DNA of 64,000 bases from Metopolophium dirhodum (Eukaryota > Arthropoda > Insecta > Hemiptera > Aphididae): assembly GCF_019925205.1 (NCBI RefSeq), contig NC_083564.1, positions 36,866,447 through 36,930,446 on the forward strand. Direction: 5' to 3'. Position numbers and translations under genes: made by a program. Under the pieces are notes generated by a model. That model was given only the letters and a program-made list of their open reading frames with translations, was not told the DNA's origin and ran no database searches. Below are positions 48,730 to 60,610 of the stretch, piece by piece (the first letter of the stretch is position 1; each line of letters begins with the position of its first letter).

Positions 48730-51700
48730 CTGCAACGGAAATGTATTGTGTTATTAACCGCGTGTAACCGCAAACACGTAGAAGGTATAATATATAATAA
48801 GTAAGCATATACCTATTATCAATAACCATACGGCCTGGAAAACTATGTATGGTAAATTAGTAACAAAATTAAGCATACCTGCAGTATGTGTACGAACAAA
48901 AAATAACCAATGATATTATAATTATGATATTTAACAGCACATTCACTTAGGTACACTTTTTAAACGAGAATAATATTCACATGTGTATACGCGAGAGAAG
49001 ACGATTTGAATTTAAATTTAAAATAATACAAATATACAAACATACCGAAACAAAAAGTGGTTTCTTAACGCTTCGACGGTTTAGTCGCGACGTACGCAAA
49101 ACATGACAGCTCACGGTTAAAGAACCCGTGGTGTTATCCCGATCACGAGACTTGAGAATATTCAACAAACGAATTATACGCGTTTAATACGCGTACTCAA
49201 TTTGTACAAAGTTATATCAAATGTAATGTACCTATATCGTAGAGCCAGTTTAAATTTCGTGTTTAAAACGTTAATTTTAAGCTTAAACTGTACATGCACG
49301 TAACAGTTAGAAATTCTAATACTGCGACCGCAGCGTATACAACAATATCGTAAAATTTTCAATCATTTCGTTAGATGAAAAATGTCTCTTGAGAACAGCG
49401 TTGTCTCACTCAGCACATTATGTCAACATACACATATTATGTGATATCATAGACCTATTAAGAAAATAATAAAAAAAATCTTATTAGGTCAGCTATGTGT
49501 GAGTGTGATATAGGTTGATATGTTATATGTAAAATGTATAAGTAAAACGTTGCAAGTAATATTGACTAACACTGTACGTGCATCGATTGCGATTTGAATT
49601 CCGAAGTACATCCCTCATATTATGACAATGTCACGCGATAGGCTGCGTAAAGGTATGACTTTTTATGATCACATCATAATATATATATAGGTTATCCGTG
49701 GTGTGGGAGTATGATTGGACGTTTGCTTCACTGGCTTTTTTAAAATCAGACATGTGACAGCAATATTTTTCATATCATATTATAATATTGTATTGGGTAA
49801 GATATTGAAGCTTGTCCCCAGAAACATTTCTGCAGGCGCCCATAGTTCACATATTATATAATAATATTGCTAGTAGGTGGGTGGAATTCGGAGGCTCTCG
49901 TGACCGATTCAGTTTCGATGTAAAATTATAATAATATTATATGATATAATAAGGCAAAATCGAGACTGCTAGAGCGAAAAATAATGAAAAAATATCTATA
50001 TAATAATATATTAATATAATATACGCACTTATTCCATTGCTAGATTCTTGTTACTATGGTAGTACATTATACCTATAATACGGCTATACGTATAGATAGG
50101 CATATCGCGTTTTCGTGTTATAATTGCACGTCGTTTACAATAATACTATAATACACAGGGCACACCGTGCACGCGTATCAAAATTCACGAACGACTTCGA
50201 TTTCTACACGAAGCTATTTTACAGTATAATAATATTAATATAATATACTCATTACTATATTATAATGTGGTGGTTTATTGCGTTTCGTTTTGTTTTACAT
50301 TATTGAGTTATTTTTCCATCGCGCCGTAAGGTCCAAAACAGTGGTCGATGATAATAATAATTAGTGGTATGCTGTACCGTCGTCGGACTTACACCGTCCT
50401 CGTATACTTTTTTGTCCTCAGATAGACACTGTAGACTACTTTTGATTGTAAATAATATTATTATTGTGTATATATTATAATAATAACATCGTGTGCGGCT
50501 TTCTGCGTACGTGTGAACGCAAATGTTTATTATTTTAATTTTTTCTTCTTTCACCCAAAACCAAACACGCGGTGAGACGACAGTATATTATGTACTGTTG
50601 TTAGTGGTCTATATTGTATACCTACAGACATACAGTGACTGGTATATAAATATATAATTTCTAATTATTAGTGTACTAACCTACGCCTAAATGCCCTAAA
50701 TTATAGATATTATTTGAGAAATCGTCGTCTGATACTACTTGTGGTCCAAAGTATTGTCTTCGAATAGATTAGAATTGACTATATTATAAACGAGACAGTT
50801 TGGTGTTAGCGTCCAATTAATGTACTATGAAATAATGTCCATCGTGGAATTCTTTTAAGTATTTCAACCATTATAAGTTACGTATTTATTGCACTGCGCA
50901 TTTAAGTTTTAACTTCACTTGTAAATTGTAACAGTCTTGGCAAGAAATCTATAAAACTTATTTGATTTTTTTCTTCAAAATTTTTTTTTATATATACCTA
51001 CCTGAAATACTGCATACAGATACAGTGAATATAATTTTGAATACTATTCGTGAGTCATCCATTATTGTGTATTTGCGTTCATACATGCCATGTGGGTATA
51101 CGGTAATTGTGTAAAATATGTGTAATTTGTTTCAGTTTAGTAATTTTTTCTGATATTAATTATGCGACAATATTAAACTGATTCGTGTACCTATGTCTAA
51201 TTGTCTATTAATACAATTAATACTGTTTTGTAACATGAACAAACGATATTATAATTTACCCTAAACAAGACGAGCATTAGTAAAAAAACAAAATAATAAT
51301 ATAACTTATTATACCTACTTAGCCATGTAGGTACGTTTAATTATTATGATTAATAACCAATAGAAATACATAAATACACGATGGGTTTTAAAGACAACCA
51401 AGTATGGATCATATACTTCATATTTCATGTATAATACCTAAGAGAGAAAGTTAATATATATTAACTAAAAAGTAAAAAATCAATGCTGTGGTGACAATAT
51501 TTTTAACTCGTACCTAATAATATATTTGTATTTAAACATAGATAACAACTATGATAATATACAAATTACATAATATTAATACGGTAATAGATGCAGTTAG
51601 GGCTATAATAGATAAAATAAAAATTTTCGAACTGTATTCAGGTAAAAAAATACTATACAATATTCACAGTAAATTGAAGTGTCTACGTAGTACATGTCCA

Positions 51701-53902
51701 CATGACCACATCAAAATATGATGCATATAACTCGCGTAGGTATATGATGTACATATTATAAGTCTAGAAATGATATTTTATACTTCTATAGTTCTATTCA
51801 ATGTGACAGTATCGGTGTTTTGTACATAGTATAAATAGTTAGATTTTCATAGGTGTTATGAATCTTGAGCGGTAAACAATTTTATCTATTTCCACATAAT
51901 TATTATTCGTATAAAGAGTAGCCAGTATGACTATAATAGTAGGTAGGAATTTCCAATAAAAATGCATTACCTACTGCATTGTAATCGCTGTAAAATACGA
52001 ATTGATAGAAAGTACTTACGTATATATTAAATATAATATATAAGTATATTAGGTAATGTATGTAGTATATTGTATATTACAACATGTATTGAACAGGGAC
52101 GTATCACAAAACATCGATGTGTAGAGATATACATAGTATTATAATATTATTAATACTATTAAATATTATTTGTCGTAGATATCGATGTATCTTTGTGGTA
52201 AATCACAAAATGGGTTTAATATACAGTTTAAATTTGTGCGCGGAATGGATTTAAAAACGCACATAAATTAAATTCGAGGTTTTGGGTAAAACAAATGAAA
52301 TTTTTTCGCTTTTATATTGAGATAAGCAAAGTACACGTCTAATTATCATTGGTAGTCATATAGGTAAATACCGTAGTCGGCCACGGACAAATGGACAGCC
52401 AATAACATAAAATACATCAATATGCATAGTAGTTAGTACAGGTAGGTATCTACAACGGGGAAAAAATCGAGAAATTCATTATGCACGCCATTACGCCGCA
52501 ACTATAATATTATATACGACTGTGGCACTGCGCGAAGTTTCGATAATCCCATAGTGAAATCACGAACATACGTCGTGATTATAATTAAATAATATTCGTT
52601 TATATTATTATGTGATCAGACGCGAGCGTGTTGTATAGGTATAATATTTGTTTAACTATTTGCTGTGCATGCGCACATACACAGACGTTTGTATATAGGT
52701 AGGTACGCGTGTTCGTTGAACCTTGATCCGAATTCGTTTTTCATTCTTCGACAAATGTAATATTCGTGTCCTTAAAATTCAATAATAATAACAATAATAA
52801 GTCAGGGGAAAGAGGCGTCCATCAATAATAATAATAATAATAATAAGTAATAATAACACGTGTGTTGTATAGGTATGGAACGCGAAAGTCACGCTTATCT
52901 ATATATTAGTCATACGTCCATGCAGTCATCGCGTAGAATTAAAATCCCACAGACGGTCCTATATCCATAGGATATAATTTCATAATTACGGCAATTTCAT
53001 TTTTTCTAATAAATCATAATCTGCCCCAACGCCAATATCATATTATATACTTATATATTTATATAATTGATATAAGTGCAAGTATTGCGTAACAAAATAG
53101 AACAGGCGACGAATTTTTTTCATTATAATACATATACTTTACACGATTATTTTCGAATTTTTTTTTTTATATCTGCATATAATTATAACCTTTGTTATAT
53201 ATTTAAGATTACACTGATCTAACGTCACCGTCTTCGAGGACGCATTTCGTTGTAATATATTACCGTCCATGACGGATAGGATACGTCCACAATAAATACA
53301 TATATTAATAAATCGATCGGTCCGTGATATTGTATTACCTATTAGAAATACTGTCACATTATGTTCATGAAATTAACACAGCAACTTTCTCCGATGGTCA
53401 TATAAATGCCTATATTGTATATGGTGTATAATCACCGATGTATATATTATATCTGTTATATGCGCTCAAACGTAATCTTATCCCTTCCGTCATAAAACGT
53501 ATTATTTTTATGCCAATTCGAAATTTTTTCTTGTCCGAAAAAAATATCTCGTCGGTATAATCGTTCCTTTTTGAAGAGCAATTCGTCTCCACGAATAAAA
53601 TGTTTTAATACCGTTTTAATACTGGTCCTGATTATTCTTAAGTTTATAATAAATATACACACGCTGCATGCTGCGTAATTTCTAATGTTTTGTAGGCAGT
53701 ATACATACATTTTTTAATATGTACATATCTATAGCAGTTATATTTACTCGTATGCTAATAGGTATGCTAGCAGAAGGTGACGATGATAAATATAAATTTG
53801 ACATTATTGAGTATAACTCATTTGATTTTGTAATGTTTATGAACAACGCGATTCGATTTGAATAAGTATATGACTATATGAGCCAATAAAATAAGTACTT
53901 AC
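48730..53902. other. Probable intron or intergenic A/T-rich DNA
   Basis: If the exons at 53903 and 48670 are joined, this is their 5.2-kb intron. Within it, CTGAGGACAAAAAAGTATAC followed by a donor GGT-GTAAGTCC (minus strand, about 50393-50430; translation CLSEDKKVYEDG) is a possible alternative exon in phase 0 with a weak acceptor. An AAT run lies at about 52823-52846. Nothing else was recognised. Confidence 0.3.
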
Positions 53903-53950
53903 TGCAGGCTTACGCTGCTCCATAAATAATCCGCTGATTTGCGTTGTTTT
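53903..53950 (-). CDS. Candidate 48-nt exon upstream of the 48670 terminal exon
   Basis: Acceptor TTATCCTTTGAATAG and a strong donor (CCTGCA followed by GTAAGTACT) bracket 16 codons in phase 0 to phase 0: KTTQISGLFMEQRKPA. Joining it to 48729-48670 keeps the frame and gives a continuous basic-to-acidic tail. An ATG inside (MEQRKPA) means it could also be a first coding exon. Neither the family nor the rest of the gene could be identified. Confidence 0.35.
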
Positions 53951-54127
53951 CTATTCAAAGGATAATTGCTTAAAAGCCTTAAAATCAATTATTTTTCACG
54001 AGTATGCCAGTGTGACATATTATAGTCTAATACGGCATTGAAACCTTAAAACGTAACGCATGATGTGTTCAAATGATTATATTAAATTGTTTAGTCCAGA
54101 AAAAAAATCCCTCTTGTTTCTTTGCAG

Positions 54128-54192
54128 GCGAAATTCACAATCCGTGTGATTCCGACCTAGTTTGGCGAAAATTTTGGTCGAAGAGAAAATGA
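54128..54192 (+). CDS. Candidate plus-strand terminal exon
   Basis: A strong acceptor (TCTTGTTTCTTTGCAG) ends at 54127. In phase 2 the following 65 nt encode EIHNPCDSDLVWRKFWSKRK and a TGA. The composition is more protein-like than the surroundings, but no upstream exon in matching phase was found. The family is unknown. Confidence 0.25.
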
Positions 54193-54299
54193 TCCGTTTT
54201 GCAACCGATAAATCTCTACAATTAACCATGTCGATACAGCTTACTCGGTATAGGTTTATGGGAAATTAATGCGTAGATAATTAGTTTTATGTCGAGGAG

Positions 54300-54596
54300 A
54301 TGGTTTTTCTCGTGGTCACGATCTTGAAACGCACCGGGGCGCACGTCTTGTCTGTCTTGTGTTTACTCTGCACTTCTATCATAAGTGAACAACAAGAAAG
54401 AGACGTTTGTCTTTTAAAAAACCCATTACAAACACGACCGCGCGCGATGGTAAACATTATTATTTGTTCTGTGGTCTTCGTAGTGGTTCTTTTTAACACC
54501 ACAAACATATTAAACAATCATTTCTCATATTTGAATGTGTGCAGATGTACAACACGTCATTATGTATTATTTCATTATAATCATTTTATATTATAA
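54300..54596 (+). CDS. Short open frame with signal-peptide-like start, unproven
   Basis: The frame encodes 98 aa. The first half (54300-54450) is relatively GC-rich and encodes MVFLVVTILKRTGAHVLSVL, then CLLCTSIISEQQERD, resembling a secretory signal followed by a polar stretch. CGATG followed by GTAAAC at about 54451 could be a donor. The second half is A/T-driven. The complementary strand is also open over much of this length (54287-54517), so the openness may be compositional. A secreted peptide is possible but not shown. Confidence 0.2.
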   Translation: MVFLVVTILKRTGAHVLSVLCLLCTSIISEQQERDVCLLKNPLQTRPRAMVNIIICSVVFVVVLFNTTNILNNHFSYLNVCRCTTRHYVLFHYNHFIL

Positions 54597-54599
54597 TAT

Positions 54600-57500
54600 A
54601 AACTATACGGAGTCTTATATAAATTCAGATTGTTTTTGTATATTATGTGTGAATTATCTTCGATAATCAAAAGGACATAAAATATAAGTACGATAAATAT
54701 GTATTCATTTTTAAGTATGTTCAATATTTGTACTATACAGATTTACAACTTACTAGGGTTATATACTTAATCGTCTTTGCCATTTCCAAATATCATCTAT
54801 ATACGTTTTTATTTTTATTGATGATTGGACCAACTTTCAGAGTTAAAAACTTGATGCATTTAAATTGAAAACCCACACATTTTAGGTAAGCTTATGAAAA
54901 AATAACCATTACATTTGGATTCTCTTAACACAATTTCATGGATATACAAAACTGTTTTAGAAAATTATATCGTATACATAAATCATAATATTTAGTTATT
55001 GGATCTCTGGTCAAAGAATGCGGTTTAAGATATTTTTTTCTTTGAAATTATACGAGTAATGATTATATTATTTGGATGTACGTATAGATTATAGGTATAC
55101 CTATTAATGTTTAAACTGTTGTTATAATATCTTTTCCAGATCATATTTTACAATTAATTATATATTATATATTGGACAATATTATAAACGTTAATATACA
55201 ACTATCGATTTATCACAAAGAATTTTGTTTAAAATATATTATTATATTGTAGATGTCCGGTATAATATAGTTCATGTGCGCATGTATAATATGTATATAT
55301 GTTTGTAACATGAGCTGTCCACAGAATTTTACAAATCATTTTTATCCCCGTAATTATAAGTCAAAAAAACACACTTCGGTCATGTTTAAAATGTAATTAT
55401 TGTAAGACGTATAGATATGTATGCATATACTTTGGTATATATTGTATACTTACTGTATACATCATTTACTTGACTGCCTTCAAAATTATTTTAAACGATT
55501 TTTTTAGTTTTTTTCGCGCGTATTTGATGTTTCCTATACGACTGGTCGGCTTTCGGATAATTTAAACGTACGTTACACGAACATTCACTATTACTTATTA
55601 GACGAGTTTAAAAGAAGAACTCCCTGTGATTATACGAGGAAAAATCACTAGACGTAAGGTTAAATCAATTATATGGATACTACGGAATAAAGAAGTTATT
55701 ACCGAACGTGCTTCTGTTTAATTTAATTGGGACGAAATCATTTAATATTTTCACGGTGTACTGTTTTCAATAAGCGCGTATCCATCGATATAATATTATT
55801 ATTATCAGTCAAAAATAATATATTTCCCAACGAAAACCAACAGCTACGTATCTCGATCGTATCGCACTGGTTGCCCACGGTTGTATTGCGTTGAAATTAA
55901 CCTAAACTATAGTCTATAATGGGTTACTACTCACTAACTTATATTATGGTGCTTATAATATATAAGAATATTTGCGCGGATCATCGGAACGATTAAGCTA
56001 TAGCCATACGTCAGTCGTCAATGCCTATTGGCTGCAAAGGTTACAATCCGTGCGATTATATTAGTAGGAATTATGTAAATATAATATTATCTCGTTTGCC
56101 CTGGTATAAGTTAGTTATATCGTATTTACCAATAGGTATACCATTATAATATATAATATATATGTATTATATAGACCATAGATGATATTGTCGATTGCAA
56201 ACTGTATAATATAGGTATGCCATCGCACTATATTATAAACTCGACAGTAAAATACTTAGGTAATCGGCGACATATTTTGAACTTAAAAATATAAATTCAC
56301 ACAACTCAGATGGATATAGATCAGATGCGTACTACGTCTTCGCGGCCGTGGTCGGAGGGGCGGGATTGGAGATACATAATATATTATTTATATATTTGAA
56401 GCTGTTAAACGTAAATATATATAGAGTTACTTAATCACACATAAACAAACACAGGGACATATACAACACGTACATATATTATTATTATTATTGTTTGTGA
56501 ACATTATTTCGTTTCGACCTTATAAGAGGCGTGAATGATAGATGCGATTTGCATCGCAGCGTCTCGTATATAGTGAAAGGAGATATGACGGCGGCGTTAT
56601 TATTATTATAAGCTCCTAAATACGGATCGTATATTTTGCAGTCGTACACAATGCGCATATATTATAATAATATATTGTTTCAATTGCAGCGTTGACACGG
56701 AGACTTCATCAACATGGTTACAGGAGTCACGGGTTTATAATTGATATAGGTATATCGCGTGTCATCAGATGTGTAACGTGGTCTAATATTATAAATGTAT
56801 CACATTATACAATACGCACTGTGCGATTCAACACATGATATGTGTAAAGTTATTTAGTGATGAAACATATACTGTACATAATATATCATAGCTGGCACTA
56901 TAATTTCTCATGGGAAATATTTTGAGGAAAAAAGATACTTCAAAGATTCGACCTAAAAAAAAACAAAATTGAGGGTTCGCACAATTAGGCAAATAAGATT
57001 GCAGCAACATAAACACATGTATTGACGTAATGTTGTTTTCCATTAAAATAAGTCGGTACATCGGTTACATGACGGATATGGTATATAGTCAAACCGCCAA
57101 AGTATACCTATGGATACAAGTGGGTACGCGCGTGTGAACAAAATAAAATTATTGGTTTCATAGACGTTCTGTATTATACTGCACGGACGATTTACGATTA
57201 TCAATTTACCAATATTGCGTAATAATAATTATCATTGACCAATTAAACTATTTTCGACCGTTATACCTACGTGTGTGTCTTGATCACAAACTCGCCTTGG
57301 ATACATTTATTATGATGTGCTTGTGAAATTAAAACTGCGTTGATCTAATTTTTTCTTATAATCATATATTATATTAGCTATTAACTATTAAGTAATACCT
57401 TTAACATAGCGTACCTCATATAAATATAATATGTAATTTATATTTACAGTCCCATGCAAATTTCGTTAAATTGCGAATTTATTACGTAAAGTAATTTAAT

Positions 57501-58357
57501 AAACTTCCAGTACCTGTGATAGACAGTTTAAAAAAAAAAGATTCAATTTTGACGCTCAGATTATTACAAAAATATTTAAACAATATTTTTTTTAAAGCAA
57601 AAAAATGTTAGTTCACAAAATTATAAATATTGTTTTAATATAGTTAATACTTTACTATCAGTACACTTGGCTCCAATAAATTATTATATTTTGCCAATAA
57701 TCAATATAGTAACTATATAGGTTATTCACGTATTAGGATTGTTTAAAGTTATTAAGTTCTATACAATATTGAGTCATATATAATATAATAAATACATCCC
57801 TAGATACTGATTCGACGTGCGTCTTGCGTGTTCATAAAATGGTAAAAATAAAGAAACGTGCAATAATATATTATATTATATATACCACAAAAATAGTACC
57901 GATAAATAAAATATCTTATTTAATTTTGTACCGTGATTATATTATATACCTACGCTGATGCGTATAGATCACTATAATACTATTCTGTACTTTGGTATTC
58001 ATTATAATAATAAGCACAATCAACAATTCAATGTTATAATTAATTTATTAGTACAGTAATTATATGTTAAGAGAAAAAAGTGATGTCTAGATCAACAGCA
58101 CCAATTTTACAACATGCAATTCATTGTGACATTTTAATTTCCGAACTTCAACGTCTGAAACATATAATATTCTTTAAGTTGACGGATGTCGGATAGTTTT
58201 CACTTTATAATATGTATAGTAGAATATGGATATGAAAATTAGGTGTGCAACGAAATTTGCACGTAAAATTATACCACACGCGAACAAGTTTTTCGACTAA
58301 ACTACTGAATTGCTATATTGTTATGTATATGTGATACAAGATATCTCGTTTTAACAG
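54600..58357. other. No supported gene
   Basis: A/T-rich DNA. A short CpG-containing frame near 56310-56395 (MDIDQMRTTSSRPWSEGRDW) and a minus-strand frame at 56828-57061 are open but lack splice context or recognisable motifs. Confidence 0.35.
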
Positions 58358-58443
58358 TACACCGCATATATTATCCATCAACTCGGTATATTCAACTTGG
58401 CTATTATTTGAATAGAAATCGTAATGATATAGTACCTTTCTGC
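58358..58443 (+). CDS. Candidate internal exon, unknown protein
   Basis: Acceptor ATCTCGTTTTAACAG and donor CTGC followed by GTAAGTACA enclose 86 nt open from phase 2 to phase 0, 28 residues starting HRIYYPSTRYIQLGYYLNRN. Tyrosine and asparagine are abundant. The open frame in fact extends on both sides (58318-58572), so openness alone is weak support. No partner exon was found. Confidence 0.2.
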
Positions 58444-58886
58444 GTAAGTACAAGAATACTTTTTACGTTAGAAGACTTTGCATCTTATGCAGTCTTATTA
58501 TATCTAGGCAGTCTGCAGGTATATATATACCATAATATTATACAATATATTCAATTATGTACGCGCTCTTAAGATGTACAAATCATATTGACGGTTGTGA
58601 TACATGCTACATATTGTGTGTAACGTGATACGGCAATAATTAATTAAACGAAGAACAAACGGACAACGGACTCAATAAAAACGTAGGTTTATCGGTAGTA
58701 AATCAGTCCCTACACATAATTTATAATAATATCGTGTGTGTGTCATAAACTCGTACAATCGTACTTCAATATATGGTATATACATTATATTATATACTTA
58801 TATATATGATATAATATGATAAATTATAACTAAGCGGTATATGTATATAATAGTAGTATTGTATAAACTCAGAATGTGACGCGTAT

Positions 58887-59156
58887 CTAAACGACATGCG
58901 GCGCGCAACGCCCGAATATTTCCGGAAATCTCAGACCGGCGCAGCGGTCCCGTCGAGATGACGAGTCGCCGGGCTGGGCGTTCAAGTCTCTCGTCCGCGA
59001 CGCCGCTGCAGAAATAGCTGGTATTAGTATAATACATATCGGTACTAAAGGTAGTTGTAACTTGTAGTCCCACGTGTGTTTTTATTATTTATTTTTAATT
59101 TACTTACGCAACACCTCGACGACTAACGCGTAAATGTCATATGGCAGTGCAGCCAA
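58887..59156 (-). CDS. Two-exon 3' end of an unidentified minus-strand gene
   Basis: Exon 59156-59108 (49 nt) follows a textbook acceptor (TGCTTTCACATTCCCCAG) and ends at a strong donor (TTGC followed by GTAAGTAAA). Only one frame is open: LAALPYDIYALVVEVL plus one base. A 102-nt intron (59107-59006) ends CTATTTCTGCAG. The next exon, entered in the matching phase, reads PASRTRDLNAQPGDSSSRRD, then RCAGLRFPEIFGRCAPHVV and TAG at 58889-58887. Both splice sites and the phase agree, and the second exon is CpG-rich relative to its surroundings. The family is unknown. Upstream exons must lie to the right, but I could not place them. Alternatively, the GC-rich part is a promoter island read by chance. 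Confidence 0.45.
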
Positions 59157-59559
59157 CTGGGGAATGTGAAAGCAACGTGAACTTTCACTGTTATTATTAT
59201 ATATATGCGGGTATGTAATATATTAATATGTACATAAACGTGCGAAACCACATATATTTATACGACGAAGGAGGGTGAAGAATACATGAAAGAAGATGAA
59301 AAGATTATGCGTGCGGTCTCAATGATCATTTTAATGGAATCGATTGACTGATTATTATTAGGTATAAAGGCTTCAACTTCTATAGGTCATATTTCTTAAG
59401 TCTTCATTCAAAAAATAAAATACCTTATTTAAACTCAATTAAACTATGAACTAAATAAGATTATAAATGATTAAACTACATGAAGAAATGTCCATATATA
59501 TTATTATATATGAACATTTACGTAATAGCAAAATCATAATAATATTATATTTTTATATC

Positions 59560-59815
59560 AATGCTAATGGTTTATAAAAAAATTCTTTTACGAGGAGGAT
59601 GTTTTGTTCCCGGAGTGCTTTGTCCATGTAGATGAGTTGCATAAGATGTGCCTTTTATAAAATATATGAGGAGCATTTTGGGATATTTAGAATATTGCGT
59701 TTGATCGTGAGAGATTCAACATATTGGTAGCAGTTGGGTTTTCTTTGTGCTTGATTAGATAGATATGGGTGGGGTTGGTGTATCCGATTCTTACTATTAT
59801 TAGCATTGTGTACTG
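59560..59815 (-). pseudogene. Frameshifted jockey-like reverse transcriptase C-terminal fragment
   Basis: The minus strand gives VRIGYTNPTHIYLIKHKENP, the RNase H-to-tail region (R-I-G-H-T-x2-T-H) of non-LTR ORF2. After a frameshift it gives CYQYVESLTIKRNILNIPKC and, beyond a stop, LREQNILLVKEFFYK. This is the same protein region as the fragment at 44991-45188 but from a different, older copy. The cysteine tail is partly lost. Confidence 0.65.
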
Positions 59816-60065
59816 CGCATAATATATTATATTCACAGAGAATCGTTAAAACTATTCGAAGCGCCTCGGGATTAAAACGATAACGGACGACCGATCGTGG
59901 ATGTATCTAGTACTTATATTGCATTAAAAATCAACCGCGAAATTATTATTATCGAACATATTATGACGGTGTGTTATAATATGTAAGTAGATATTTTAAT
60001 TATGATATATAGCGCATTATTAAATGTTTGAATGTGTAAAATAGATTGCGTCTATTGGAGTACAG

Positions 60066-60106
60066 GAATTAAACGTCGCCAATTCTTTTTTAAATTTGAT
60101 TATTAT
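60066..60106 (+). CDS. Weak microexon candidate
   Basis: TTGGAGTACAG and TTAT followed by GTAAGTGAT bracket 41 nt, phase 2 to phase 0, reading IKRRQFFFKFDYY. The splice sites are acceptable but the peptide is short and low in information. Confidence 0.12.
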
Positions 60107-60168
60107 GTAAGTGATTGGATTTTATATTTTATATCGAAAAAAATTTGAATAGGCTTTTAGCCTTAGTG

Positions 60169-60601
60169 GGGATTCGATACCGTGATTTTCTGTTTTTGTC
60201 TAACACACGCGTGACATAGTATTTTAAACGTGTTTTTTTGCCAAACATGCCAATTGATCTAATGAAGAGATAAGAATTCTGAAAACAGATTTGAATTTGT
60301 CACCAAGTCTACTTGAAATTGACTTTCCCACATTTTTGTTTTTTTTGTCCCAAATTCCTAAAAATGTTATATTAAAAAAGAGTATTTAAAAATTGTTGTA
60401 ATTAAATTTTCGGAGAAATTAAAATCAAAAAATCAAAAATGTGGGGAAATTGATTTCAAGTAGACTTGATGACTAATTCAAATCTGTTTTTAGAATTCTT
60501 ATCGCTGCATTAGATCAATTGGTATGTTTGGCAAAAAACACGTCTAAAATATTATGTCGCGCGTGTGTTAAACAAAAACAGAAAATCAAGGTATCGAATC
60601 T
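60169..60601. mobile_element. Long-arm foldback element (433 bp), possibly MULE-type
   Basis: Left arm 60169 to about 60345 begins GGGATTCGATACCGTGATTT. Right arm about 60425-60601 is its inverse (complemented AGATTCGATACCTTGATTTT). About 170 bp pair with scattered differences, including GCCAAACATACCAATTGATC and CAAGTCTACTTGAAAT. Flanks CCTTAGTG and CCTTAAGTG form an imperfect 9-bp duplication. Long arms with 8-10 bp duplications are typical of Mutator-like foldback elements; the assignment is tentative. No coding is present. Confidence 0.75.
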
Positions 60602-60610
60602 CCTTAAGTG

